DNA of 64,000 bases from Mastigamoeba balamuthi. Its lineage: Eukaryota; Evosea; Mastigamoebida; Mastigamoebidae. The stretch is taken from positions 780,666 to 844,665 of the forward strand of contig CACRSC010000013.1 of NCBI GenBank assembly GCA_902651635.1, read 5' to 3'. Every line of letters begins with the position of its first letter. Position 1 is the first letter of the stretch. Under the pieces are notes generated by a model. It was given only the letters and a program-made list of their open reading frames with translations. It was not told the origin of the DNA and made no database searches. Shown piece by piece: positions 12,601 to 22,691 of this stretch. The position numbers and the translations under genes are program-made.

Positions 12601-15600
12601 TAGATGTTCTCGAAGCTGCCTTCGATCGGCTTTTCTCTGCCTTGGACATCGAGGACGGCGTATGTGTGCACCCAAGGAATCACCTCATTCCACGGACGTT
12701 TCTCGGCAGTGGCGAGCTGTGCGCTGTCCCTCAGCCTTCCTCCGTAGAAGAACCTCGAGGGAAACTGCGAGATGTCCGGTAGCATTCGGTACTGAGTGTC
12801 GAGGAACACATGTGGGTATCCCGCCGTGATCAGCCTCTCGAGAGCCGATCTGTTCAAGAGAACCTCCTTGGACAAATCTGAGCGGACAAGGGCAGGGAGC
12901 TGCATGTGGTCGCCAACGAGCACGAATGTGGTGGGAGTCAGCTGCAGAGGGATGACGGTCTCTGGTTCTATGCTCTGGCCAGCTTCGTCGACCAGTACAC
13001 TATCGAAGTGCCGCACACCTCCCTCGTCGAACATGAAAGACGAACCAGCCTGGCTTAGTGTCCCAAATACCACCTGGGCGCCGCTGATAATTTCCTCTCT
13101 GAGCGTCCTGGCATTCGACTTCTCTAGTTGGGCAGCCAGAGGGGCAATAAGAGGAAGGCGTATTGCTTTGTCGGCACCGAGGGCCCGCCTAATCGCCTCC
13201 AAGAGCTTCGGTGGAAGTGCGAGGCAGGATTCGGCCATCCTGCGGGCCTGGGAGACGAGTTTTTCCTCCTTTTCCGCACCGTCCAGATCGGCTGCAGCCT
13301 GACGATGGAGTTCGAGGATACTCAGCAGGATGAGAACGATTTTGCGGACATTCTCGACTGTCGTCGGCACAAAGATCATCCTCGTTGAGTCGTTGAGGTT
13401 CTTGAACTTGGCGTTCCCGATGAGTGCGCACCACGGCCTGAGGGTACTCCCATCAGATGCTCTAAGCTTCCCTTGGACCGCGCTCTCTGCCAGGCTGTCG
13501 ACCGCCGTGTTCGATGGGGCACACACGTAAACCCTGTCGCCACGCTCGACCATCCGCGAGATCATAGCGAGAAGAACACAGGACTTGCCGGTTCCAGGAG
13601 GACCGCTGACAACGGTGAGCCCTCGTCTCATCGCAGTCCGCAACGCCAGGCTCTGCGACTCGTTGAGCCCGCCGTGCTCACCCCCTGGGTCCAGAGCACA
13701 GCAGCGAGCAGGTTGTGGTGGCCTCGCGGCGAGTAGCGAGCCTATGACAGGGTCTGAGCTGGCATTCCTGACGTGGTCCAGCGCAACGAACATCCGCGAA
13801 TAGGACGTAAGCGACTCAGTGAACAGAGCAATCCAGCTCCCCGGTCCCAGCGCTAATGTTCTTTGTGAGAGGGAGATCAGCTTGAGTGGAATATATACCG
13901 AGCGGGCTGTTCTCCACGATATTGCAGCTTGCTTGGTACACGTACACTACCGACTTGTCGTCTTTGGAGGTTTTCTTTTTCATTGTGTCGACATACGCGA
14001 GTGCCTTGTTGATCCTATCGCCGTCCTTTCGGAGGAGCAGAACGTCGTTGGGAAAGAGGGAAGGCTCCTCGGTCGCGCCATCAGGGTCCATCTCGAAAGT
14101 GATCCGTGCCCAGTTCCTTCCATATTCCACAGATGGGCTGCTGAGCGTGATCCACTCGCCTGTCTCAATCCCCAGGGCACTGGAGACCACTTCGCGTAGG
14201 TCCTCGACCAGGGGCCAGTACATCAGCTCGTGGTACTGCTTGTGCGAGCTGTCGAATCTCAGGGGGATCCTCTCCACTGTCTCTGCGTACAGCTCCCTGG
14301 ATGACAGGCATCAGTGTGCCTGCGGAAACGTGTTGCGCACTCGTTATGAACGTCGATCATGGACCACGAGAGCACAACTTCCTTGAAGCTACGCTTGAGG
14401 GCTTTGCTGGTTGAGCTCTCGGCCACAGTGGCTGCCTGAGAGATCAGTGAGTCACAGGCCACTGCCTTGTGGAAGCAAACCGGCTTTGCCAGAGTCCTCG
14501 AGTTCGAGTTGCCCCCGCTTATGGGACCCGCGTGAGAGAGAGCACAGTGCTCGCCGAACGACTCGGCGCTGCAGAAGACCCTGGAGCACGTCGAGCACAC
14601 GGCGACCCGGTGCTTCGGACCCCCAACAACCCCGATCGACCGTACGTCGCCCCGCGCCCCCGCGACGACGGCCTGCTGCGCCTCGAGTTGCGACACGAAG
14701 GCGAGGAGCGCCGACGAGGGCCGGCCCTTGGTGAAGGTGATGATGAGGTCGCTGAAGATGCCGGCGGTCTCGAGAGCGCTGACAGCCTCGAAGCGCTTGT
14801 CGACGGCGTCGGAGAACCGGACGAGAACATAAGAGGGCTCCCGTGCCGCTCCCTTGGCAAAAAGGTCCCGTGGAAACCCAATGGGTTGAACGGTGGGGTT
14901 TTCTGGGTCCTGCGCCCCGTTCTGCTCCTCCTCACCCCAGTCTTCGTGTCCTTGAGCCCTCCCCTCGCGTGCCCGCGCAAGCCTGTGTGGGAGACTTGTT
15001 GAGTAATCAGGGCTTGGTGTGGGTGTTCTTTCAGGTTAGGTACGTTGAGGTCTGGCGTTCGGTGCCGGTTTTTCCGGAACACCCACCCCCGGGACTGCTC
15101 CAGAAGTCGGGCGGCACGAGGACCGCTCGTACGCTCTTGGCCCCACTCTCCAGCAGCGCGAACAACGTTTCCTCGTCCCCCGAGAACAGCTTGTCACCCT
15201 GTCTCGCTACCCTCAGGCTGTGCACAGCGGTAAATTGTGAGAGCAAACGGGGAAGAGAAACAGATGAGAAGCCGAACGCTGCAGACGAGTCGCGAGGCTC
15301 CCTTCCCATCATGAGAACGACAGAGCGGGGGTCGACATCGATACCCGGCGGCTGTGCACCGGGTGGAAGTCCACCTGCTTGCATCAGAGGCGTGAATACA
15401 CAACAATGACGTGCCTCGCGTATCTGTCTGCACAACCCCAGGGTATCTCCAAGAGCAGAATCCGGTCGATTAACTGAGATTCGCACCTATGGCTGTGAAT
15501 GCCCGACAGAATTTGGAAATGCGATTGGTCGTCCAAGCGCTGACTGAGTGTAAGATAGAAGCGTCCCGTGCACACAAGGGCTAAAGAAGCCGTATGCAGA

Positions 15601-15841
15601 CGAAAGATGACCGGGCGTTCCGAGGGTTTCGGAGTAACTCGTTGCAGCTTTTCTGAATCGAAAAGATGTGTGTTGTAGTCCGTCACTTCATCGACGCGGA
15701 TGCCACTCTCCAAGAAGGACTGCGAAGTCGAATTACTGTTGGAGAGTATCTGAGTGCCGCGAGCTCAGAGTCGAGCTGCTTCGCATAGGGTGCCTCCTCG
15801 TTAACCGCATCCTCAGCCAAAACCCGCTCGAACAGTTTCAT
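6620..15841 (-). CDS. Giant tandem SF1 helicase with C2H2 finger and helical-repeat C-terminus
   Basis: The protein has about 3000 residues, with one uninterrupted 4.6 kb exon at 9141-13793. A C2H2-type finger (VCSTCSRVF...HCALSH) lies near 14590. The first helicase core is UPF1/DNA2-like: GPPGTGKS (~13595), DEAG (~12985), QYRM, and a TVDSFQGKEYD/NVALTRA pair (~12440-12330). The second core is UvrD/TRANK1-like: GRSGTGKTT (~11505), DEAQD (~10665), KNYRSH, ESKGLEFEHV and YVACTRARRTLW (~9960). The last ~1100 residues are TPR-like helical repeats, as in TRANK1-type proteins. An ~85-base intron near 9160 joins the big exon to the last one. The role is probably nucleic-acid unwinding or RNP remodelling. 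The ATG at 15841 is tentative because it overlaps the end of the upstream phosphatase gene and the first exon junction is unclear. Confidence 0.8.
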
Positions 15842-17404
15842 GTTCTCTGGTGGCGGCCGTTAGGTTGTGCTCGAACGCGGGGGTGCAGCGAGTGCGCTCA
15901 CTGTGAGAGACTTGCAGGAACTGCGCCCTCTGCTCCTGCGCGCGCTTGGCCTTGATGTCGTGCTGTTTGATTTTCTCTGTGAGTGCCTCGTCTGCCTTGC
16001 GCTCCTCCTCGGTCTGTGTGCTGTCCTTCATCATCATCAGGGCGTGTATGATTTCCTCGACTAACGCAAACGGTGAGCAATAAAGGCAGCCAGCAGTCGC
16101 AAAAGATCGGTTCGCACTCCTCTCGCAGAGCAAGGGCAGTGTGTACGTGAGGCCGTCGCAGTAGTAGGGCAGGTTGTAGGGGTGTGGCACCTCGTCGAAC
16201 TGGCACATCTTGAACGAGTCCCTCGTCAGCGAGAGGTAGGCCCCCTTGTTCCCGTATTTCTCGGCGTAGTTGGGCGCGCTGAAGACAGTCACCACGGGCG
16301 ATATGTTCTGCTCCTCTCGTCCGAAGTGCTCCTGCGACGGCGTGAGCGAGAGGGCAGCTGACAGAGCGAGCAGATCACCATGTAGCCGTTTTTGAAGACC
16401 TGGTGTCCTCGTATGAGGCAGCAGAGCTTGTTGTCCGAGAGGAACTTGTGTGCTGCCTTGGGGCCGAAGAGCTGGCCCGCCTTGCGCGTCTTGTTCACAC
16501 TGAAGTCCAGGCTCTCCCATTGCAGCAGCGACAAGCGGGGGAACTCCTTCCACTCGCCCACTGGGTCGCTCCACACAAGGTCGTTGAACGCACCGCTGTT
16601 TGGGATCTCCCGGAATCTGTCGATCTTCTCGATGTCCTTGATCTGATTACTGATAATCAGAACAGTGTGGCACTTCAAAATGGGCCCACCTTGCGTATTG
16701 ACGGCCCGATTCCGCCGTGGACGCACAGACATGTTCCGCTGGGTGTCCCTTTTATGAGCGCAGCCAGGGGTAGCGACTCGAAGAGCAGCTGGAACGCATC
16801 GAAGACGGAGTCATCGTACTTCTCCAGGCCTGAAAAAAGAAAAGCATGCGGAGAGCTGTCAGTAGAATGCAAGGCATGACAGTCAGGCGCACACTCATCC
16901 TCGAAGGTCATCGACTGTCCGATGATACGGCTCTCGTGGTTACCCCGCAGAAGAGTCACTGAGCTGGGGCACACGATTTTCAGGGCGCACAGGAACAGCA
17001 TGACCTCGGTCGAGAACCATCCTGAAAACGGTGACCTTACTTCAGAACCACAAGTGGCAAGGAGCATCGTACCCCGGTCGACGTAGTCTCCGAGAAAGAC
17101 GAACTTGACCATGCGGGTTGGAAGCCCGACGGCCTTGAAGATCTCGAGCAGATCGTAAAACTGTCCGTGCAGGTCACCAACAACTACGATCCCCACTCGC
17201 CCGGTCAGAAAGGCAAAACGGAAGAGCTCAGGCCATACCATGCAGAGGGACCTCGACATGGACGACGTTGCTCTCGTTTCGACAGAGCTCAGTCGCCTTG
17301 CTGATCAGATCGAGGGCTGCGGGGATGGCCAGCCTTCCCTCGTTGACGAAGTGCTGTCTCAGGAGTGCGATCGAGGGCAGCCCCGTCTCGCCCGCAAACA
17401 CCAT
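15813..17404 (-). CDS. Calcineurin A-like (PP2B) serine/threonine phosphatase catalytic subunit
   Basis: PPP-family motifs appear in order across several exons: GDLHGQFYDL (~17180), GDYVDRG (~17080), RGNHES (~16945), the HGG region (~16710), IRGHQVFKNGY (~16410) and SAPNYAEKYGNKGA (~16260). The following FDEVPHPYNLPYYCDGLTY segment matches the calcineurin B-binding start of calcineurin A rather than PP1 or PP2A. The C-terminal helix is Glu/Lys-rich. Ca2+/calmodulin-dependent dephosphorylation is the expected role. The first in-frame ATG is at 17404 (MVFAGETG), but similarity to calcineurins (AVPLPETRKLD) continues upstream to about 17460 in the same frame with no ATG. The true start is therefore spliced, or a base is wrong. 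I could not place a calmodulin-binding or autoinhibitory segment with confidence. Confidence 0.8.
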
Positions 17405-19043
17405 CGAGACGTCGAGTTTCCTCGTCTCTGGCAGCGGTACAGCCTGGAGTGAACTTTCAGATGCCTCTGAAAGAAGGAGAGCATTCGCTGTCGGACCTTC
17501 ATGACGCGCCCCTCGACGTCGACGATGTGCTCGGCGGTGGACCTTTTGCCCTGTCTAACGAGCTCCTTCCTCACCGCCTGCAGGACGCCAGCGCGTTCGT
17601 TGATGGCCAGCGTGGATCTTCGCGCGTTCCACAGCCTCTCTCCGATGGGGGAAGACGATCGCCTGACACCGTCCACGGGCGCCTGGGACCCGTTGTGCCT
17701 GCACGCCATCGTTCGTGGCGAGTTCCTCCCCGTGCCGCCCGACTCCTCCACGTAGAACGAGGTCAGTGGGCCCTCGACGCCGTAGCGCGTGCCGAGCGAT
17801 GTCATGTGAGCGTTGAGCTCCGCTTGAGTCGGCTGCCTCAGTGCGCAGATGGACCACTGGCCGTCCGACCCGCGCTTCTGCTTGGTGTCGGCGCTGCCAT
17901 TCGACACCAGGTAGTGTATGGCCCTCTGCGCCGCCAGCGCGTGTAGCACAGTTCCCTCGATGAACCCTAAAAAGCATCAGACACGGGCTCGAAACTGCGC
18001 AAAAGCTCACTGGGAGTGGACTTGAAGACCATCCTCTGCCCGCCAACAACGGCGACCAGAGACGCCTCCGACTGCGGGTCGATCTCCTGGCCGATGAACG
18101 CAAAAATCGGCGTGAAAGACGTCCCTCCGATCAGCTCTCTGCGACAGCACCCTCCAGCTGAGCACGTGAGGGCCCAGAAGCTGGTGCGAACCTGAGCGAA
18201 TCCGGCACCATCCGCATTTTCCTGAGCTCTGCTGGCCACTCGAGCCTGCCGACCACGGCGAGCGCGGGGTCTATGGGAGCGAAGAGCATGGCTGCGAGGC
18301 TGCCGTCTGGCGCCCGCTCGACGACGAACGACGCGCCCACCTGCTCGCTGGCAGTCACCGTCACGGCCATGTCGCCGCACTCGACGACGCCCGCACCGTC
18401 GTCGGGGTCGGGCGCCTTGGCCCAGTCGACCCCCGCGGGGCCCACCCTGGCGTCCGGGTGCGACGGGCACGAGACGCTGGCGACCGCGTCGCTGGTCTCG
18501 GCGCAGACCACAGAGACCTCGGCCGTGTCGGCCTCGCCCAGCGAGCAGCGCGCCAGCGGCAGCACGAACTCGCGCTCGCGCCCCGCGACGTGGCGGACGA
18601 GGCTGACGGCGGTCGCGTGCAGGCGCGCGGTGCCGTGGGCCGGCATCTCGCCGAGCTCCACGAGCAGCGTCTCGTCGACGGCGTCGCCGCCCGAGAGGCT
18701 CAGCGCACGCGCGGGCCTCTCGCGCACTGTCGACCTCGCGGTCCTCCGCTGCGCGCCCTCTCCGGCGACCTCGACCTCGAACGAGAGCAGCTGGGCGCCG
18801 GAGACGGCGTTTCCCAGCGGCAGCTCCAGACTGGGGGGTGTGGAGCGGGAGCGGGTTAGCGGTTGGGTCTTACCCGCCAGTGCAGGCCGAGGGGGGCAGT
18901 GGGGGGGCAGAGGCGCTGCACAGGAGGAAGACAGCGCAGTCGAGCTGGTTCGTGAGCGTCTCGTCGTAGGCGATCTCTGCCCACGTGTCCGTGAGCGACA
19001 CGGAGACGCGGACGTCGCGCCGCTTTCCCGCCGTGTTGCCCAT
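17359..19043 (-). CDS. VIT-domain protein (inter-alpha-inhibitor heavy chain-like)
   Basis: The start is the ATG at 19043 (MGNTAGKRRD), a second MGN start in this neighbourhood that suggests N-myristoylation. The N-terminal half resembles a VIT domain: VRVSVSLTDTWAEI, then LELPLGNAVSGAQLLSFEVEV and later REREFVLPLAR. The C-terminal part carries an ITIH/VIT-VWA family segment (LNAHMTSLGTRYGVEGPLTSF) that normally follows the VWA domain. The intervening VWA domain looks short or degenerate, and I do not see a full MIDAS DxSxS. Three or four introns are likely. The last ORF stretch (17359-17480) overlaps the beginning of the phosphatase in another frame, so the true stop is uncertain and a read-through fusion cannot be excluded. 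Confidence 0.55.
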
Positions 19044-19245
19044 GCCCGAGAAGCCCTGGGGGGTATCACAGCAAAAAAAGCAGAAGACCACCCCCCAAAA
19101 AAGATCCCCACCTCCAGATATCCCCTCGGGAAAAATGTCGCGATTTCTCTGGGAAGTAGAGCAAACAGTGACGGCCCGAACTGTGCGAGAACCTGGAGCC
19201 GAAACGGGACAGCGCATACGACGGGAAGGTACACTGGGCTCATTC

Positions 19246-20287
19246 TTACAGCTTGTTTTGCCTTGGGGTGACCGAGCCGGGGCTGTACGGGGAGGGAGAC
19301 CCGCCCCCGCGGCTGCCGTTGCCGTCTCTCATCGACGGCGACGACGAGGACGAGGGCGAGGCCGCCGAGGTAGCCTGCGAGACGTTCGACTTGGGGTCCG
19401 GCCGCTCCTCCGCCTCGACCTCCCTCCACATCTCCTCGAACTGGTTCCCGGCCCGTGCTGCCTTCTCCTCGAACCGAGCCTTCTTCGACTTGGGAGGGGA
19501 ATCTCAGTTAGATATGCAAGTGGGGGAGCTGCAACGTAACAATGGGAAGCGTACCTCACGGCGAACCGTCTCGATCTCCCGCGCGAAGTCGTCCTCGGGG
19601 CGGCGCTGCTCGGGCGGCAGCCGCTGACGTGCCAGCTTCACGAGCGCGCGGACCGAATCTCCGGAGAACACCTTGCGCTGCTGCCAGATTTCAAGCACCT
19701 GCTCCCGAAACCCACCGCCGGAGATAAAGGCAAACGTCCTTTCAGCAGCGAAAAACGACGTAATTGTGCTGTGCGGTGTGCGCTCTTTCGGCTTCCGGGG
19801 TGGGCGGGGCAGAGGCGCTGGTGTTGCCTTGAGAATGGTGGTGGCATCGGGGCCGTCGTTGATGAGGTCTTGCAGCCGGTGGCCGAACGCAGTCCTCCAC
19901 TCGCGCAGGCCGCGCTTGTTCTCGTACTGGCACAGCGAGTCCACCAGGTACAGCAGCGCCACCTTCTTCCTGTCGTCCGCCTGCGCCACGAAATCAGAAT
20001 ATATCGCGGAAGAATCTCCAAATTGTGCGCCAGACGAATCAATTGATATCGTCGGATTCGCAAAAGTGGTGCGGCAAATTGTTGCGGACAGGAGCGAGGG
20101 CGTCCATGATCTCCGAGACGAGGCCGGGGTGCGAGAGAGGGGTGGCGGCAGCGACGGCGTTTGCCGCGGCAGTGGCGCCGAGGATCGAGTCGCGCGACGA
20201 GCGCAACGTGTCCAGCGCCTTCGACCACGCGGAACGCGCCTGCTCCGCCGCCTTATCGCCGCCCTCGGTCCTGCCGCTGTTGCTCAT
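19246..20287 (-). CDS. CID-domain protein, RPRD1/Rtt103-like Pol II CTD-interacting factor
   Basis: The start is the ATG at 20287 (MSNSGRTEGG). The first ~150 residues form a CTD-interacting (RPR) domain: SHPGLVSEIMDAL, then VALLYLVDSLCQYENKRG, WRTAFGHRLQDLI and VLEIWQQRKVFSGDSVRAL, split over three exons. A charged helix (RFEEKAARAGNQFEEMWREVE) and a Ser/Pro-rich tail follow, as in RPRD1 and Rtt103. Such proteins bind the phosphorylated heptad tail of RNA polymerase II and act in termination and 3'-end processing in the nucleus. The length of about 270 residues suits the family. A TGACGTA element lies about 65 bases upstream of the start. Confidence 0.75.
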
Positions 20288-20633
20288 CGGATTCTCGCAC
20301 CACCGCGCGCTGCACTCCTTGCTTGGCGGAAACTAAAAATATCTCTCGATGACGTAGTGCGAAATCTTCCTTGGAAGCTCTCTCTATCTTTCCACGGGCG
20401 ACCCATCCGCAAAAAGTTTCCTCGACATGGCCAGTCAGCAGGGGTGGCAGAGAGCGGGCGCGTTAACGAAACAACTAAGACTGCCGGGTGTCTTTGTTCT
20501 TTAGGTGTTTTGCTTGTGGCCCGTTCGTTGGTGCCACTGCTCCCTGTGGGAGCGAGGGGGGTGCGTTCGGCACGGACGGGGAGGACGACGACCGATCCGC
20601 GCAGGCGGGCGCCCCCCTCCCGCTGGTGCAGCT

Positions 20634-21442
20634 CTACTCCTGGCCGGTCATGCGCTTCAGGCGGACGACGATAGGGTCCTTGGTGGGGTCGTACGCCTGG
20701 TCCTTGCTCGGGATCGTCAGCACGGTGGGCACCACGCGGTCGTACTCGTCCAGCAGGTACTTGATCTCCGCAGCGACCTGCGCGCCGGGGCTCCCGCTGT
20801 CAGGGCGCCGAGAGGAAAGGAGGGGGCGGGCAAGAGGCCGCAGGGACTCGCGGCGGGTACTGACAGTCTGGGTGACCATGATGATCGAGATGTCCGGGCT
20901 GGCGACCATCGCTCGGAAGGCCTCCTCGATCTTGTTCTGCGGCGTCTCTGGTGTGGCAAACTGGTCACTCAAGCAGTTTCACTGCGGGAATCCACGACAA
21001 GTGCCTCGCATGCGCGGTGGTGGCAGCACGAGGGAGGGGGGGCACAGCGGCACAGCGGGAGAATGGCGGGCATGGGGGACAGGAAATTTTTAAAAAGGAC
21101 AGGGAGCGGTGGTGACAACGCACTGGAGTCCACGATGAAATAGTTGGACTGGCGGCGGCCGTCAACGTTGCCGAGGCCGGCCAGGAGGAAGCCCACGACC
21201 GTGTCCTGCGCGGCGCGGCGGCGGCGCGGGCGTTAAGGCCGAGAGGCGGATTTGTGCCTTTTGGCGATCGAAAGTGCCGCAACAGGCGGTGTTGTGTTGA
21301 GAAGAGGGGGCGAGTCACACAAGGTGGCCGGCCCCCTCCCCGCCCCCTCGCGGCAGACAGCGGGCGGCGGGCGCACCTCATCGCCGATGACGGAGATGAG
21401 GCACTCGGCCTTCTTGAACTGCGGGAGGACAGCGGCTGCCAT
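20634..21442 (-). CDS. VMA7: V-type proton ATPase subunit F (V1 sector)
   Basis: Four exons encode about 118 residues. Exon 1 (from the ATG at 21442) gives MAAAVLPQFKKAECLISVIGDE. Exon 2 gives DTVVGFLLAGLGNVDGRRQS and NYFIVDS. Exon 3 gives ETPQNKIEEAFRAMVASPDI and SIIMVTQT. Exon 4 gives VAAEIKYLLDEYDRVVPTVL, with IPSKDQAYDP and a stop at 20634. The order and the IGDEDTV, GFLLAG and LDEYD...IPSK blocks are diagnostic of the subunit F family, and length matches. The protein sits in the central stalk of the V1 rotor. Intron 1 is long (about 185 bases) and GC-rich. The gene is head-to-head with the RING gene, 151 bases apart. Confidence 0.92.
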
Positions 21443-21593
21443 GGGACTCCGGGGCTCTTGGATGCGCGAGTGGGGGTGGTCCGCAGGAGGGGAGGGGAAT
21501 ATCTCCAGCTGACGTCAAAGATTTGCTTTCTCTCGTATCGTCCCTTCTAATACTCACATCCAGAAATCCGCTTTTGACGGCGCGGAAGCGACG
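21443..21593. promoter_or_regulatory. Shared bidirectional promoter region, TGACGTCA element at 21510-21517
   Basis: Only 151 bases separate the start codons of the V-ATPase F gene (minus) and the RING gene (plus). The spacer contains agctgacgtca, whose palindromic TGACGTCA core is a classic CRE/bZIP site. The same agctgacgt string recurs upstream of the acidic-protein gene (30323-30331) and in the second direct-repeat copy (44740-44748). The function is inferred. Confidence 0.4.
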
Positions 21594-22582
21594 ATGTCGC
21601 GCGTGTTCAACGGCGCCGGGGTCGAGGTCCACACCGGTTCTGGCAGCGGCCGCGGCATCGTGTACTGCGGCCGCCGGTTCTGCCCCGAGCGCTCGTGCCC
21701 CTGCGGCTCGTGCGACGGCGTCTGCGGGCCCAACAACGGCTGCCCGTGCCCCTCGTGCCGCTCGCTGCTCACGTCGCTGCTCCGCACGCACGCGCGGCGC
21801 TCGTGCCCCGCGGGCCACCCGCTCGTGATCGCGACCAACGAGGAGATCGCCGTCCACGAGCCCGCGTACGCCGGCGGCTACATCTGCAACAACTGTGGAC
21901 AGGTGTGCAATTTACTGTAATTTGCCAGATTCAGATCCCTGAATTGAACGCGCAATTCAATTTATTCGCGGTCCCTCCCTGCCCCGAGAAACAAAGCTCT
22001 CTCTGACGCAACCGCCAGGCAGGGCCGAAGCCGAGCACGCGGCCGCACTGCTCGCTGTGCCAGTACGACCTGTGCCCCGCGTGCGCGCTGCAGGGGGTCG
22101 CGGGCTTTGGCTCGCGCGCCGAGAACGAGCCCGGCGCCGCCTCGCTCTGCCCCGCCGGCCACCGCCTCGACCGCGCGACCTGCACGCGCCTCGGCGGCGT
22201 CTACGCGGCCAACGGCTTCCGCTGCGACCGCTGCGGGGCCGCCGGCGACGCCACGGCGCTGCTGATGCACTGCGCGCCCTGCAGCTACGACCTCTGCGCC
22301 TCGTGCGCGGGGTTCGCGTCCCCGCAGCCCGGCGACGGCAGCAGCGGCAACGAGGCCGCCGCCACGGAGGGCCCGGAGGCCGCAGAGGAGACGGCGGGCG
22401 GCGACGCCGAGCACGCGAGGGCCGACGCGGGCGCCGGCTGCCTCGTGTGCGCCCAGAGAGCGCGGGCGGTGATGTTCGGGCCCTGCAGGCACTTTGTCTG
22501 CTGCGCAGAGTGCTCGACGCAGGCCGCCGAGTGCCCGTGGTGCGGCGACGCCATACGCACGCGCACGTATGTCCGCATATGA
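21594..22582 (+). CDS. RING-finger protein with N-terminal cysteine-rich zinc modules
   Basis: Two exons; the intron (about 21902-22018) joins in phase 0 after NNCGQ. The C-terminus (22437-22560) is a C3HC4-type RING-HC: CLVCAQRARAVMFGPCRHFV, then CCAECS...CPWCGDAI, typical of IAP/Mul1-style E3 ligases in which the RING ends the protein. Upstream are two CxLCQYDLCPAC- and CAPCSYDLCASC-type treble-clef modules (~22047 and 22270). The N-terminus has a Cys/Gly motif CPCGSCDGVCGPNNGCPCPS. A role as a ubiquitin ligase is inferred from the RING. I do not recognise the N-terminal module. The next gene on the same strand starts only 109 bases after the stop. Confidence 0.8.
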
Positions 22583-22594
22583 CCGCCCACCGAA

Positions 22595-22610
22595 AAAAAT
22601 CGGAACGGGA
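22595..22610 (+). promoter_or_regulatory. Shared 16-mer aaaaatcggaacggga, upstream of the receptor kinase
   Basis: This 16-base string lies just after the RING stop and about 80 bases before the kinase ATG. It recurs exactly at 31586-31601, just after the acidic-protein gene and before the decayed coiled-coil unit. It may be a promoter or 3'-end element; two occurrences are thin support. Confidence 0.3.
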
Positions 22611-22691
22611 CACCGATATTCCCGTCGTTGATTTTCTTGTGCGCTTCTTTTTCAAAACACAAAAAAAACGGCGGCTTCGCGTTTCGGCACA

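Noticed and set aside
15715-15841. A 17-base intron (gtaattcgacttcgcag) near the start of the helicase gene
   Set aside because: It would fix the frame, but clear introns in this window are about 30 bases or longer; an alternative first exon or base error is more likely.
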